Assembly (NCBI RefSeq): GCF_003945765.1
Contig: NZ_CP027712.1
Location: forward strand, 1,674,001-1,738,000
Source: Pseudomonas chlororaphis subsp. chlororaphis
Lineage (GTDB): Bacteria > Pseudomonadota > Gammaproteobacteria > Pseudomonadales > Pseudomonadaceae
Length of the DNA stretch: 64,000 nt
Reading direction: 5' to 3'
In this document: positions 10,601 through 18,420 of the stretch, piece after piece
Layout: every line of letters begins with the position of its first letter
Numbering within the stretch: position 1 is the first letter of the stretch
Position numbers and translations under genes: made by a program
The notes under the pieces: generated by a model
Databases searched by the model: none
Told to the model about the DNA's origin: nothing
The model's input: the letters and a program-made list of their open reading frames with translations, nothing else

Positions 10601-11548
10601 GGCCGCGACCTGGCCGAGCTGACCGCGCGTTTCGCCGAGGCCAGCCAGGCCGCCCTGGCCGTGCCACAAACCGCGAAAAGCCAGCAGCCGGTGGAAGCCA
10701 AGATATTCGCCGCGGTGGCGGAGAAAACCCAGCAGAAGATCGCCGGGCTGTCGATGACGGTGTATCCGGCGCTGGTAGAAGAAGGCGGGACCGTCAAGGA
10801 AGGGCGCTTCTCGACCCCGGCCGAAGCCGAGTTCCAGCATCGCCGCGCCTTGCAGCGCCTGTTGCTGCAACAGCTGGCCGAGCCGGCCAAGTTCCTGCGC
10901 AACAAGCTGCCGGGGCTGACTGAGCTGGGCCTGCTGTATCGCGAACTGGGGCGCGTCGATGCCCTGGTGGAAGACATCCTGCTGGCCAGCCTCGACAGCT
11001 GCGTGCTGGAGGGCGAGGACAGCCTGCCGCGCGATGGCGCCGGCCTGGCCTCGCTGGCCGAGCGCAAGCGCGGCAGCTGGACCGAGCACGCCGAGCGCCT
11101 GGCGCGCCTGACCCTGGAGATCCTCAAGCTCTGGCATGGCCTGCAAAAGCGCTTCAAGGGCAAGATCGACCTGGCCCAGGCGGTGGCGCTGAACGACATC
11201 AAGTCGCAGCTAAGCCATCTGGTATACCCGGGTTTTGTCCGCGAGACCCCGGCGCAGTGGCTCAAGGAACTGCCGCGTTACCTCAAGGCCGTCGAGCTGC
11301 GCTTTGAGAAGCTCGGCAGCCAGGTGCAGAAGGACCGGGTCTGGAGTACCGAACTGGCCGGCCTGTGGAACCAGTACCAGGCGCGGGCGGGCAAACATGC
11401 CCAGGAAGGCAAGCGCGACCCGCAACTGGAATTGTACCGCTGGTGGCTGGAGGAATACCGGGTCTCGCTGTTCGCCCAGCAATTGGGCACCAAGGCGCCG
11501 ATTTCCGACAAGCGCCTGAACAAGCAGTGGAGCCAGGTGGAAGCCTGA
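7637..11548 (+). CDS. hrpA: ATP-dependent RNA helicase HrpA
   Basis: This 1303-residue DEAH-box helicase has full HrpA length. Walker A GETGSGKT is near residue 95, DEAH near 192 (IIVDEAHERS), and the SAT motif (IITSATIDLERFSKHF) near 220. Then come the helicase C domain (TNVAETSLTVPGIRYVIDSG, QRKGRCGRVEPGICVRLYSE), the HA2/OB-fold segment and the long C-terminal DUF3418-type region typical of HrpA. In enterobacteria HrpA acts on mRNA and stalled ribosomes; the same role is inferred here. The ATG at 7637 gives the conserved N-terminus. A large opposite-strand frame is a shadow. Confidence 0.97.
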   Translation: MTSESPAIDQLLKNLDHAMLADRHRLRRQLLELRKKPDEAKLAQWVERMQASCAQVLTRRASVPSIRYDDSLPIAAKRDEIKAALQKHQVLIIAGETGSGKTTQLPKICLEIGRGQHGLIGHTQPRRIAARSVASRVAEELATPLGALVGYQVRFEDQSDSNTLIKLMTDGILLAETQNDRYLERYDTIIVDEAHERSLNIDFLLGYLKTLLPRRPDLKVIITSATIDLERFSKHFDNAPIVEVSGRTFPVETWYRPLTLEQDEEGNRVEDDLTVDQAILATLDEIAAHERSERCSPGDVLVFLPGEREIRDAAEMLRKAQLKHTEILPLYARLSPAEQQRIFQSHPGRRVVLATNVAETSLTVPGIRYVIDSGTARISRYSYRAKVQRLPIEAISQASANQRKGRCGRVEPGICVRLYSEEDFNGRPEFTDPEILRTNLAAVILQMLHLRLGEITAFPFIEPPDGKAISDGFNLLQELSAVDRNSQLTPLGRQLARLPVDPRMGRMLLEAAKLGSLQEVLIVASAMSIQDPRERPPERQQAADQAHAQWKDADSDFAGLVNLWRGFEEQRQALTASPLRNWCRKNFLNYLRLREWRDSHRQLSLICRDLQLSLNKEPADYPKLHKAVLVGLLSQIGQKTEEGDYLGARQRRFWIHPSSGIGKKRPQWLMTAELVETTKLYARMVAKIDADWIEPLAGHLIKKNHFEPHWEKKRGQVVAYEQITLFGLIVVGRRPVHYGPVDPVVSRELFIREGLVRGEIQSKAKCLSANTRLLEQLDELEAKARRRDILADEETLFAFYDARLPAEIHQTATFDSWYRVHSQKDPQLLIMREEDVLAREASEVTAMQYPDTLQIGDLELALSYHFEPNHPRDGVTLRVPAPLLPALPAERLEWLVPGLVEAKCIALVRNLPKALRKNFVPVPDFVKAALARIDFAQGSLPQALGRELLRMTGARVSDEAWAESAQQVESHLRMNLEIVDAQGKFLGEGRDLAELTARFAEASQAALAVPQTAKSQQPVEAKIFAAVAEKTQQKIAGLSMTVYPALVEEGGTVKEGRFSTPAEAEFQHRRALQRLLLQQLAEPAKFLRNKLPGLTELGLLYRELGRVDALVEDILLASLDSCVLEGEDSLPRDGAGLASLAERKRGSWTEHAERLARLTLEILKLWHGLQKRFKGKIDLAQAVALNDIKSQLSHLVYPGFVRETPAQWLKELPRYLKAVELRFEKLGSQVQKDRVWSTELAGLWNQYQARAGKHAQEGKRDPQLELYRWWLEEYRVSLFAQQLGTKAPISDKRLNKQWSQVEA

Positions 11549-11555
11549 CGCGATC

Positions 11556-11657
11556 TATAGCCGCTGCCGCAGGCTGCGATAAGGTCCGCAGGACCTTCCC
11601 GCGATCTCAAGGGCACACCCTCTTCGAGGTCGATCGCAGCCTGCGGCAGCGGCTACA
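11556..11657. repeat. REP-type palindrome pair after hrpA
   Basis: The left arm at 11556-11580 (core AGCCGCTGCCGCAGGCTGCG) and its reverse complement at 11633-11657 enclose about 50 bases that contain a smaller hairpin (GGTCCGCAGGACC). The rest of the spacer to 11883 holds the leader of the FabH-like gene; no further gene is visible. Confidence 0.8.
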
Positions 11658-11883
11658 GGGATCGGCGATGTTGCGCCGACTACGCTTGCCGATGGGGCTA
11701 AACGCCGGCGTTTATGGCAAACTTCGCCGTTATAAATGCCGGCCCCGCGGTTTTGAGCGTTCGCCGCCCGGGCAAAGCGGAATAAAGCGATGTCAGGTCC
11801 TATTCCGCCAGTCGGGATAGACCATTTACGGTTTGGTACGACGGTGCCAATACCTTCTGCCTGAACAGAATAGAGGAACGACC

Positions 11884-13005
11884 GTGCATAACGTCGTCAT
11901 CAGCGGCACTGGCCTGTACACCCCGGCCAACAGCATCTCCAACGAAGAGCTGGTGGAGTCTTTCAACACCTACGTGCATCAGTTCAACGCCGATAACGCG
12001 CAAGCGATCGAGCGCGGCGAGGTTCAGGCCCTGACCGAATCCAGCGCGGCCTTCATCGAAAAAGCCTCTGGCATCAAAAGTCGCTTTGTCATGGACAAGG
12101 ACGGCATCCTCGACCCGCAACGCATGGCCCCGCGCCTGCCCGAGCGTTCCAACGACGAATGGTCGGTGCTCTGCCAGATGGCCATCGGCGCTGCCGAACA
12201 GGCCCTGCAACGCGCCGGCAAGACCGCCGCGGACATCGACGGGGTGATCGTCGCCTGCTCCAACCTGCAACGCGCCTACCCGGCCATCGCCATCGAAGTC
12301 CAGGAAGCCCTGGGTATCGAAGGTTTCGGTTTCGACATGAACGTGGCCTGCTCCTCGGCCACCTTCGGCATCCAGGCGGCCTGCAACAGCGTGCAACTGG
12401 GCCTGGCCCGGGCGATCCTGATGGTCAACCCGGAAGTCTGCACCGGCCATCTGAACTTCCGTGACCGCGACAGCCACTTCATCTTCGGCGACGCGGCCAC
12501 CGCGGTGATCATCGAACGGGCAGACCTGGCCACCTCGCCGTACCAGTTCGACATCATCAGCACCAAGCTGCTGACCAAGTTCTCCAACAACATCCGCAAC
12601 AACTTCGGCTTCCTCAACCGCGCCGCGGAAGAGGGTATCGGCGCGCCGGACAAACTCTTCGTGCAGGAAGGCCGCAAGGTGTTCCGCGACGTCTGCCCGA
12701 TGGTGGCGGAACTGATCGCCGAGCACCTGCAGGAAAACCAGCTGAACGTCAGCGACGTGAAGCGTTTCTGGCTGCACCAGGCCAACCTCAGCATGAACCA
12801 CCTGATCGTCAAGAAGCTGCTGGGCCGCGAGGCCACCGAAGAGGAAGCACCGGTGATTCTCGACACCTACGCCAACACCAGTTCGGCCGGTTCGGTGATC
12901 GCGTTCCACAAGAATCAGGACGACCTGAGCAGCGGCTCGCTGGCGGTGCTCAGCTCGTTCGGCGCCGGTTATTCGATTGGCAGTGTGCTTCTGCGCAAGC
13001 GTTGA
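11884..13005 (+). CDS. FabH-like beta-ketoacyl-ACP synthase III (PA3286-type)
   Basis: This 373-residue thiolase-fold condensing enzyme starts at GTG 11884 after AGAGGAACG; an upstream in-frame start at 11833 has no ribosome binding site. The catalytic triad is visible: Cys156 (NVACSSATFG), His298 (WLHQANLSMNHL) and Asn331 (YANTSSAGS). It is longer than housekeeping FabH (about 320 residues) and matches the type that P. aeruginosa carries as PA3286, reported to channel beta-oxidation acyl-CoA into fatty acid synthesis. That specific substrate is inference. An ECF sigma gene follows 65 bases downstream, an arrangement I recall from P. aeruginosa PA3286-PA3284. Confidence 0.9.
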   Translation: MHNVVISGTGLYTPANSISNEELVESFNTYVHQFNADNAQAIERGEVQALTESSAAFIEKASGIKSRFVMDKDGILDPQRMAPRLPERSNDEWSVLCQMAIGAAEQALQRAGKTAADIDGVIVACSNLQRAYPAIAIEVQEALGIEGFGFDMNVACSSATFGIQAACNSVQLGLARAILMVNPEVCTGHLNFRDRDSHFIFGDAATAVIIERADLATSPYQFDIISTKLLTKFSNNIRNNFGFLNRAAEEGIGAPDKLFVQEGRKVFRDVCPMVAELIAEHLQENQLNVSDVKRFWLHQANLSMNHLIVKKLLGREATEEEAPVILDTYANTSSAGSVIAFHKNQDDLSSGSLAVLSSFGAGYSIGSVLLRKR

Positions 13006-13070
13006 CAGTCTTATGGATCGCAGCCGCTGCTTCAGCGGTTGCGATCCTGGATTCCGATTACGAGGCATGA

Positions 13071-13685
13071 ATGTCCGCAGCTGACGACACGCAACTGCTT
13101 GAACGCCTGTTGGCCGGCGAGCAAAAGGCCTACAAGGAACTGGTCGGCACCTACCAGAGCGCCATGCGCGCCGTGGCCTACGCCATTGTCGGCCAGCGCC
13201 ACGCCGACGAAGTGGTGCAGGATGCCTGGCTGTCGGTGGTGCGCAACCTGGCCGGTTTCCAGGGGCGTTCCAGCCTCAAGACCTGGCTGTTGACCATCAC
13301 CGCCAACTCGGCAAAAAGCCGCTACAAACAGAACCGCCGCGAAGTCCTGCTGGATGACTTGCCGGCACCCCACGGCACCATCGGCGACGAGCGTTTTTCT
13401 TCCTCTGACGGGCACTGGCTGGTGGCGCCGTTCGCCTGGCACGCCGATACCCCGGAAGCCCTGCTTACCGAGGCCGAACTGCGCGAATGCCTGGAGCACA
13501 CTTTGCTGAGCCTGTCGGAACTGCAAGGCAGCGTGTTGACCCTGCGCGAGCGCCAGGGCCTGGAGCTGGAGGAGATCTGTAATCTTCTGGACATTTCCCT
13601 CTCCAATGTCCGGGTGCTGCTGCACCGGGCGCGGCTGAAGATTTTTGCTACGGTGGAGCACTTCGAGGAGACCGGCCAATGCTGA
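13071..13685 (+). CDS. ECF-family RNA polymerase sigma factor
   Basis: This 204-residue sigma-70-like protein has region 2 at about residues 20-90 (KAYKELVGTYQSAMRAVAYA; ADEVVQDAWLSVVRNLAGF) and region 4 at about 140-195 with a helix-turn-helix (ELEEICNLLDISLSNVRVLL). A roughly 40-residue linker separates them. Its stop codon overlaps the start of the zinc-finger gene downstream by seven bases, so the two are translationally coupled. It probably directs a small extracytoplasmic or membrane/lipid stress regulon; the target promoters are unknown. Confidence 0.93.
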   Translation: MSAADDTQLLERLLAGEQKAYKELVGTYQSAMRAVAYAIVGQRHADEVVQDAWLSVVRNLAGFQGRSSLKTWLLTITANSAKSRYKQNRREVLLDDLPAPHGTIGDERFSSSDGHWLVAPFAWHADTPEALLTEAELRECLEHTLLSLSELQGSVLTLRERQGLELEEICNLLDISLSNVRVLLHRARLKIFATVEHFEETGQC

Positions 13686-13912
13686 CCTGCAAGGAACAAG
13701 TGGCACGCTCCAGCGACTATCTCGATGGTCAGCTGAGCTTTCGCCAGCGCCTGATCCAGCGCCATCACCTGTTGTTCTGCCCCAATTGCCGGCGCTTCCT
13801 GCGGCAGATGCGCCTGATGCAGGCCACCTTGCGCAAGATGCCGGAAGGACCTGTCGCCGATATCGATGCGCTGGCCGACCGCCTGGCCGCCGAGCGCAAG
13901 CGCAACGCCTGA
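13679..13912 (+). CDS. Small zinc-finger anti-sigma factor (ZAS/zf-HC2-like)
   Basis: This 77-residue protein carries the exact H-x3-C-x2-C signature of zinc anti-sigma domains (His30, Cys34, Cys37), with Cys4 as a possible fourth ligand. No membrane segment follows, so it is a soluble single-domain ZAS. Overlap with the ECF sigma gene supports an anti-sigma role. Compared with typical anti-sigma proteins it lacks any sensor domain, which suggests redox or zinc sensing in the cytoplasm. Function is inferred from motif and context. Confidence 0.8.
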   Translation: MLTCKEQVARSSDYLDGQLSFRQRLIQRHHLLFCPNCRRFLRQMRLMQATLRKMPEGPVADIDALADRLAAERKRNA

Positions 13913-13930
13913 TTCACCCGACAATCCTCC

Positions 13931-14007
13931 CGTAACCGCTGAAGCCTCAAGGTCCTCAAGAGCGCGACCGCTTCGCGCTCGATCGCAGGCTTCGCCAGCG
14001 GCTACAG
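13931..14007. repeat. Degenerate REP-type palindrome
   Basis: The right arm CGATCGCAGGCTTCGCCAGC (continuing to 14006) is a good copy of the REP core. The left arm at 13931 has lost three bases (GTAACCGCTGAAGCCT). A small GAGCGCGACCGCTTCGCGCTC hairpin lies inside. It sits between the anti-sigma gene and the porin promoter. Confidence 0.65.
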
Positions 14008-14090
14008 GGTTTCGTTTTCCCCCTAATACCCCGCCGACCGCTCTAGTACAGGCTTTTTGCCTTATTTCGTTTGGAAGTAAAAAAGTTCCG

Positions 14091-14109
14091 CTGTCATCAA
14101 ATCTTTATC
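14091..14109 (+). promoter_or_regulatory. Possible Pho box upstream of the phosphate porin gene
   Basis: CTGTCAT at 14091-14097 is a perfect half-site of the PhoB box. The second half (around TCTTTAT) matches only weakly. It lies about 125 bases before the porin ATG, in AT-rich DNA. Known OprO/OprP genes belong to the Pho regulon, which favours the reading, but the site is imperfect. Confidence 0.4.
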
Positions 14110-14221
14110 TATCGGCAACTCCCCTGAAATAACCCGCCGCCAAGATTCCCTCCCAACACAAGCGGGCCTGACTCGCGTGTTTTTTCCAGCGCTACAGACC
14201 ACCAATTAGGGGAAATCTTCG

Positions 14222-15565
14222 ATGATCCGTAAGCACTTCGCCGGTTTTGCCGCCAGCGCCCTGGCCCTGGCAGTTACCGCCCAGGCTTTCGCTGGCACCG
14301 TCACCACCGATGGCGCCGATATCGTAGTCAAGACCAAGGGCGGCCTTGAGGTCGCCACCACGGACAAAGAGTTCAGCTTCAAGCTCGGTGGCCGCCTGCA
14401 AGCCGACTACAGCCGCTTCGACGGTGTCTACACCAAGAACGGTGACACCGCCGACGCCGCTTACTTCCGTCGCGCCTTCCTCGAACTGTCCGGCGTGCTG
14501 TACACCGACTGGGCCTACACCATCAACTACGACTTCTCCCACAACACCGGCGACTCCGAAAACGGTTACTTCGACGAAGCCTCGCTGGCCTACAACGGCT
14601 TCAAGCCGGTGTCGATCAAGGTCGGTCGTTTCGACCCGGACTTCGGCCTGGAAAAAGCCACCAGCTCCAAGTGGGTCACCGCGCCGGAACGTAACATCGC
14701 CTACGACATGATCGACTGGGCCAACACCCACCAGAACGGTATGGGCCTGCAGGCTTCCAGCACCTTCGCCGACTCCTTCTATGCCTCGGCCGGCGTGTTC
14801 AGCAAGGACACCGACGACACCGATGGCGACAGCGTCAAGCAGGTCAACGGTCGCTTCGTCTTCGCCCCGATGCACGATGCCGGCAACGTCCTGCACTTCG
14901 GTGTGAACGTGGCTTCGCGCGATGTCTCCGACACCGCGTTCGACTCCCGTTATCGCACCCGCATGGGCATGCGTGGCGTGGACACTCTCGGCGGTAACGA
15001 TGCCGGTGGTAATGGCAACCGTCCGGTGTTGGGCGGCAGCTCCTCTTCGCCGGCCGGTTCCTACGACCGCGACACCGCGCTGGGTCTGGAGGCCGCGTTC
15101 GCCATGGGCCCGGCCTCGATCCAGGGCGAATACATCACCCGCAAGACCAAGGCTGATTCCAGCGCTTACGAAGACATCAAGGGCCACGGTTTCTACGTGC
15201 AGGGCGCCTATACCCTGACCGGCGAATCCCGCGGCTACAAGGTGGGCAAGTTCGACGCCATCAAACCGGCCAACAAAGCCTTCGGCGCCTGGGAACTGTT
15301 CTATCGTTACGACAGCCTGACCGTGGAAGACGACAACATCACCACCGCCAGCCTGACCCGCGACGTCGGCGATGCCGAAGTCAAGGTGCACAACCTGGGT
15401 GTGAACTGGTACGCCAACGAAGCGGTGAAGATCTCCGCCACCTACGTCAAGGCCAAGACCGACAAGGTCACTAACGCCACAGTCCTCAGCGGTAGCACAC
15501 CGGCTGCCCGCACCGGCGACGACGACGGCGACGGCTTCATCATTCGCGCCCAGTACGTGTTCTGA
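14222..15565 (+). CDS. Phosphate/polyphosphate-selective porin (OprP/OprO family)
   Basis: This 447-residue outer-membrane protein has a signal peptide ending near AQAFA. The mature part begins with a short coiled region and runs through alternating beta strands to a C-terminal aromatic (RAQYVF), as expected for a 16-strand barrel. Family blocks include [38 protein letters not shown], and [20 protein letters not shown]. OprP and OprO form anion-selective trimers for phosphate or polyphosphate uptake under phosphate limitation. I cannot separate OprO from OprP by eye. The ATG follows GGGGAAATC, and a strong terminator follows the stop. Confidence 0.92.
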   Translation: MIRKHFAGFAASALALAVTAQAFAGTVTTDGADIVVKTKGGLEVATTDKEFSFKLGGRLQADYSRFDGVYTKNGDTADAAYFRRAFLELSGVLYTDWAYTINYDFSHNTGDSENGYFDEASLAYNGFKPVSIKVGRFDPDFGLEKATSSKWVTAPERNIAYDMIDWANTHQNGMGLQASSTFADSFYASAGVFSKDTDDTDGDSVKQVNGRFVFAPMHDAGNVLHFGVNVASRDVSDTAFDSRYRTRMGMRGVDTLGGNDAGGNGNRPVLGGSSSSPAGSYDRDTALGLEAAFAMGPASIQGEYITRKTKADSSAYEDIKGHGFYVQGAYTLTGESRGYKVGKFDAIKPANKAFGAWELFYRYDSLTVEDDNITTASLTRDVGDAEVKVHNLGVNWYANEAVKISATYVKAKTDKVTNATVLSGSTPAARTGDDDGDGFIIRAQYVF

Positions 15566-15623
15566 TATCGATGCACTGGCTGTAAAGAGCTCTTCCTCAT
15601 CCGTTAAAGCTCCCTTTCGTTTC

Positions 15624-15650
15624 AGCCCCGCTCCGGCGGGGCTTTTTTTT
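15624..15650. terminator. Rho-independent terminator between convergent units
   Basis: AGCCCCGC pairs with GCGGGGCT over a four-base loop and is followed by eight T on the + strand. It ends the porin transcript and lies just past the stop of the convergent permease gene, so it may also delimit the tryptophan operon. Confidence 0.9.
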
Positions 15651-15664
15651 GCCCGGCCATTCGA

Positions 15665-16942
15665 CTAACGCCAGACCGGCAGCAGGTCGAAGCTGAACAG
15701 CAGATGGGCCAGGGCGTTGGCCAGGCCGAACAGCAGCACCAGGACGATCATCGGCGTGCCGCCCCAGACCCGGTACAGCGGGCTGGCGAAGCGTTTGCGC
15801 GAGGCGTGGGCGAGCAGGGCCGGGGTGATCACCGCCCAGACGGTCGCCGCCAGGCCGGCAAAACCGATGGCGAGGATGAAGCCTTCCGGCCAGATCAGCG
15901 CGCAACCGATCGGCGGGGCGAAGGTGGCCAGCGCGCTTTTCAGGCGGCCTTGGGGGCTGTCGTCGAAGCCCAGGGAGTCGGCGATGTAGTCGAACAACCC
16001 CAGGGTGACGCCGAGGAACGAACAGGCCACGGCAAAGTTGGAGAACAGGGTCAGCAGCAGGTCCACCCGGGCGCTGTCGAGCATGCTGCCCAGGGCGCTG
16101 ATCAGCACATCGATGGTGCCGCCCTGGCGGGCGATGTCCTTGAACTGCTCGCGGGGCAGGGTGCCCATGGTGCAGAGCATCCACACCGTGTACAGCACCA
16201 GGGCGATCAGGGTGCCGATCAGCAGGCAGTTGCGGATGCGCTGCGGGTCCTTGCCGTAGTGCTTCATCAGGCTCGGCACGTTGCCGTGAAAGCCGAAGGA
16301 GGTCAGGCAGAACGGCAGGGTCATGAACAGATAGGGCAGGTAGTCCGGTTGCGGGTTGCCGCGATCGAGCAAAACCTCTGGCTGCACATGGCCGAGCAGG
16401 CCGCCGAAGGTCAGGAAGAAGGCGAGGATCTTGGCACCGAACACCAGGGTGGTGATGCGGCTGACCGCCGCGGTGCTGAGCCAGACCACCAGGGCCACCG
16501 CCAGGGCGAACAGCAGGCCGCCGTTGCGCGAGGAAATCTCCAGGCCCAGATTGTGGGCGGTGTGACGGATCACCGAGCCGCTGGCCGAGATGTAGGCATA
16601 GGTCAGGATGTACAGGACGAACACCAGGGTGGCGCCGTTGAACAGGCTCCAGCGCCGGCCGATCAGGTCGCGGGTGATGGTCGAGAAACTCGCCCCCGGC
16701 CGGTAGTTGAGGTTGGCTTCGAGGATCATCAGCCCCGAGTGCAGGGTGCAGAACCACGACAGTGCCAGCACCGCGAGGGAACCTTGGAACCACAGGCCCG
16801 ACATCATCACCGGCAGCGAGAACATGCCCGCTCCGACAATGGTGCCGCCGATGATCATGGCGCCGCCGATGACCGAAGGCCGGCGTTCGGCGACCGTGCA
16901 GTGGGAGGTTGAAGGGGATGAAGCGATGGACGTACCGCGCAT
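15665..16942 (-). CDS. Aromatic amino acid permease (HAAAP family, Mtr/TyrP-like)
   Basis: This 425-residue inner-membrane protein has eleven hydrophobic segments. The HAAAP signature is at the N-terminus ([20 protein letters not shown]), and [20 protein letters not shown] lies in the middle, as in E. coli Mtr and TyrP. It should import tryptophan or tyrosine by proton symport. It is the last gene of the iaaM/iaaH/Rieske unit, 98 bases after iaaH, with a GC-rich hairpin between them. Context makes tryptophan the likely substrate. Confidence 0.9.
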   Translation of the reverse strand: MRGTSIASSPSTSHCTVAERRPSVIGGAMIIGGTIVGAGMFSLPVMMSGLWFQGSLAVLALSWFCTLHSGLMILEANLNYRPGASFSTITRDLIGRRWSLFNGATLVFVLYILTYAYISASGSVIRHTAHNLGLEISSRNGGLLFALAVALVVWLSTAAVSRITTLVFGAKILAFFLTFGGLLGHVQPEVLLDRGNPQPDYLPYLFMTLPFCLTSFGFHGNVPSLMKHYGKDPQRIRNCLLIGTLIALVLYTVWMLCTMGTLPREQFKDIARQGGTIDVLISALGSMLDSARVDLLLTLFSNFAVACSFLGVTLGLFDYIADSLGFDDSPQGRLKSALATFAPPIGCALIWPEGFILAIGFAGLAATVWAVITPALLAHASRKRFASPLYRVWGGTPMIVLVLLFGLANALAHLLFSFDLLPVWR

Positions 16943-16997
16943 GGCAAGGCCTGCAATGAAATTGTTATTGGAGGTAGCGAGGGTGCACCTCGGGTGT

Positions 16998-17031
16998 GCG
17001 GAAAACCGGCAGGCCGGCTCCCGCGCACCCG
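16998..17031 (-). promoter_or_regulatory. Structured spacer element between iaaH and the permease gene
   Basis: On the minus strand GGGTGCGCGG and CCGCACACCC form a 10-bp stem with one mismatch, enclosing a second hairpin (CCGGC/GCCGG). The inner sequence GCGCGGGAG...CCTGCCGGTTTTCC closely resembles the leader of the DUF3077 gene at 56464-56501. It could act as an RNA processing or attenuation element that sets permease expression apart from iaaMH; this is inference. Confidence 0.5.
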
Positions 17032-17040
17032 GGCGACGAT

Positions 17041-18384
17041 TCAGCGCAGAGCCAGCAGGCGGCTCAGTTGCTGCGCCATCTGTAGCAGCCGGTGGTCCTG
17101 CCCGGGCAAGGCGTCGAACGACAGCCCGACCGGCAGGCTGCCCGGCTCGGCCACCGGCACGCTGACACTCGGCGCCGCCAGGTTGCTGGCCGGGTCGGTG
17201 TTGCGCACGAAACGCTCGAAATGCTCCTGGGCGCCGCTGTCGCTCAGCAGCGGCGCGGTGCAGCTGACGGTCGGGTAGGCGATCAGGTCCAGCCGGTGCT
17301 GCTGGAACAGCCCGGCGTATTCGCGATCCAGGCGGATCTTGCTCATCAAGGCCTGCACGTAGTCTTCGTAGGAAATGGCCGGGCTCTCCAACTGTGCCAT
17401 CAGGGTCTTCTTGATCTGCGGGTCGCGGATCTGCGCCAGGATCTCGAGGAACCGCTCGCCACAGCCGGCCTTGAGCAGGAAGCGCGGGAAGTCGATGAAG
17501 AACTCGAAGATCGGCAGCGGGAACTGGATGCTTTCGTTGATCTCGCCGATCAGGCGGTCGTCCACCGGCACCATTTCCACGCCCTGATCGGCCAGGCTAT
17601 CGATCGCCGCGCGGCAATCGCTGTGCACCTTGGTCTCCAGCTCGGACCAGAAGAACTGCTGGGGAATGCCGATGCGCAGGCGCTTGGGCTCGGTCGGCGC
17701 GGCGCAGGACGCACCGGTCAGATGCCGATGGACGAACAGCGCGTCTTCCAGGCTGCGGGTCAGCAGGCCTGGCGAGTCCTTGGTCTGGGACACCGGGACG
17801 ATGCCGTCGCCAGGGTAGACCCCGGTGCTCGGCCGGAAGCCCACCACGCCGCAGAAGGCCGCGGGAATCCGCACCGAGCCGCCGGTGTCGGTGCCCACCG
17901 CGCACGGCACCAGGCCGGCGGCCACGGCCGCGGCACAACCGCCGCTGCTGCCACCGGCGCTGTGTTGCAGGTGGCGCGGATTGACCACCGCGCCGTAGCT
18001 CAGGTTGGCCGAGGTCACGCCGAACGACAGCTCGTGCATGTTGTTCTTGCCGGCGACCCGCGCGCCCAGCGCCCTGAAGCGCTGGACGATGCCGGCGTCC
18101 GCGGCCGGGTGGTAGTCGGCCAGGCCGGGGGTGCCGGCGGTGGTCGCCAGGCCACTGACATTGATGTTGTCTTTGAACGAAACCGGGATGCCGTAGAGCG
18201 GTGCCTGGCGCTGCTCTGGCGTGCCGGTGTCGCCGCTGAACGCCTGCGCGGCGAAGCTGATGAAGCTGTTCAGGTGCCCGGCGTCGGCGTATTGCTCGAG
18301 CAGCGCGCGGTGCCAGGAATCCAGGCAGAGGCTGCCCTGGCGAAACCCGTCAACGAGCGCTTCGATCGAAAGCTGGCTGTACAT
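17041..18384 (-). CDS. iaaH: Indoleacetamide hydrolase (amidase signature family)
   Basis: This 447-residue enzyme hydrolyses indole-3-acetamide to indole-3-acetate and ammonia. The amidase-signature Ser-cisSer-Lys triad is complete: Lys71 (PVSFKDN), Ser146 ([10 protein letters not shown]) and Ser170 ([16 protein letters not shown]). Length and blocks match IaaH of P. savastanoi (about 455 residues). Its position 36 bases after the tryptophan 2-monooxygenase gene supports IaaH over a generic amidase. The ATG at 18384 gives the expected N-terminus. Confidence 0.93.
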   Translation of the reverse strand: MYSQLSIEALVDGFRQGSLCLDSWHRALLEQYADAGHLNSFISFAAQAFSGDTGTPEQRQAPLYGIPVSFKDNINVSGLATTAGTPGLADYHPAADAGIVQRFRALGARVAGKNNMHELSFGVTSANLSYGAVVNPRHLQHSAGGSSGGCAAAVAAGLVPCAVGTDTGGSVRIPAAFCGVVGFRPSTGVYPGDGIVPVSQTKDSPGLLTRSLEDALFVHRHLTGASCAAPTEPKRLRIGIPQQFFWSELETKVHSDCRAAIDSLADQGVEMVPVDDRLIGEINESIQFPLPIFEFFIDFPRFLLKAGCGERFLEILAQIRDPQIKKTLMAQLESPAISYEDYVQALMSKIRLDREYAGLFQQHRLDLIAYPTVSCTAPLLSDSGAQEHFERFVRNTDPASNLAAPSVSVPVAEPGSLPVGLSFDALPGQDHRLLQMAQQLSRLLALR

Positions 18385-18420
18385 GAAAAAGTCTCAACGA
18401 AAGTCGGTAGGGGCCTGGGC

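Noticed and set aside
7520..11146. 1208-codon minus-strand frame over hrpA
   Set aside because: HrpA is unmistakable on the + strand; the long antisense frame is a GC-bias effect.
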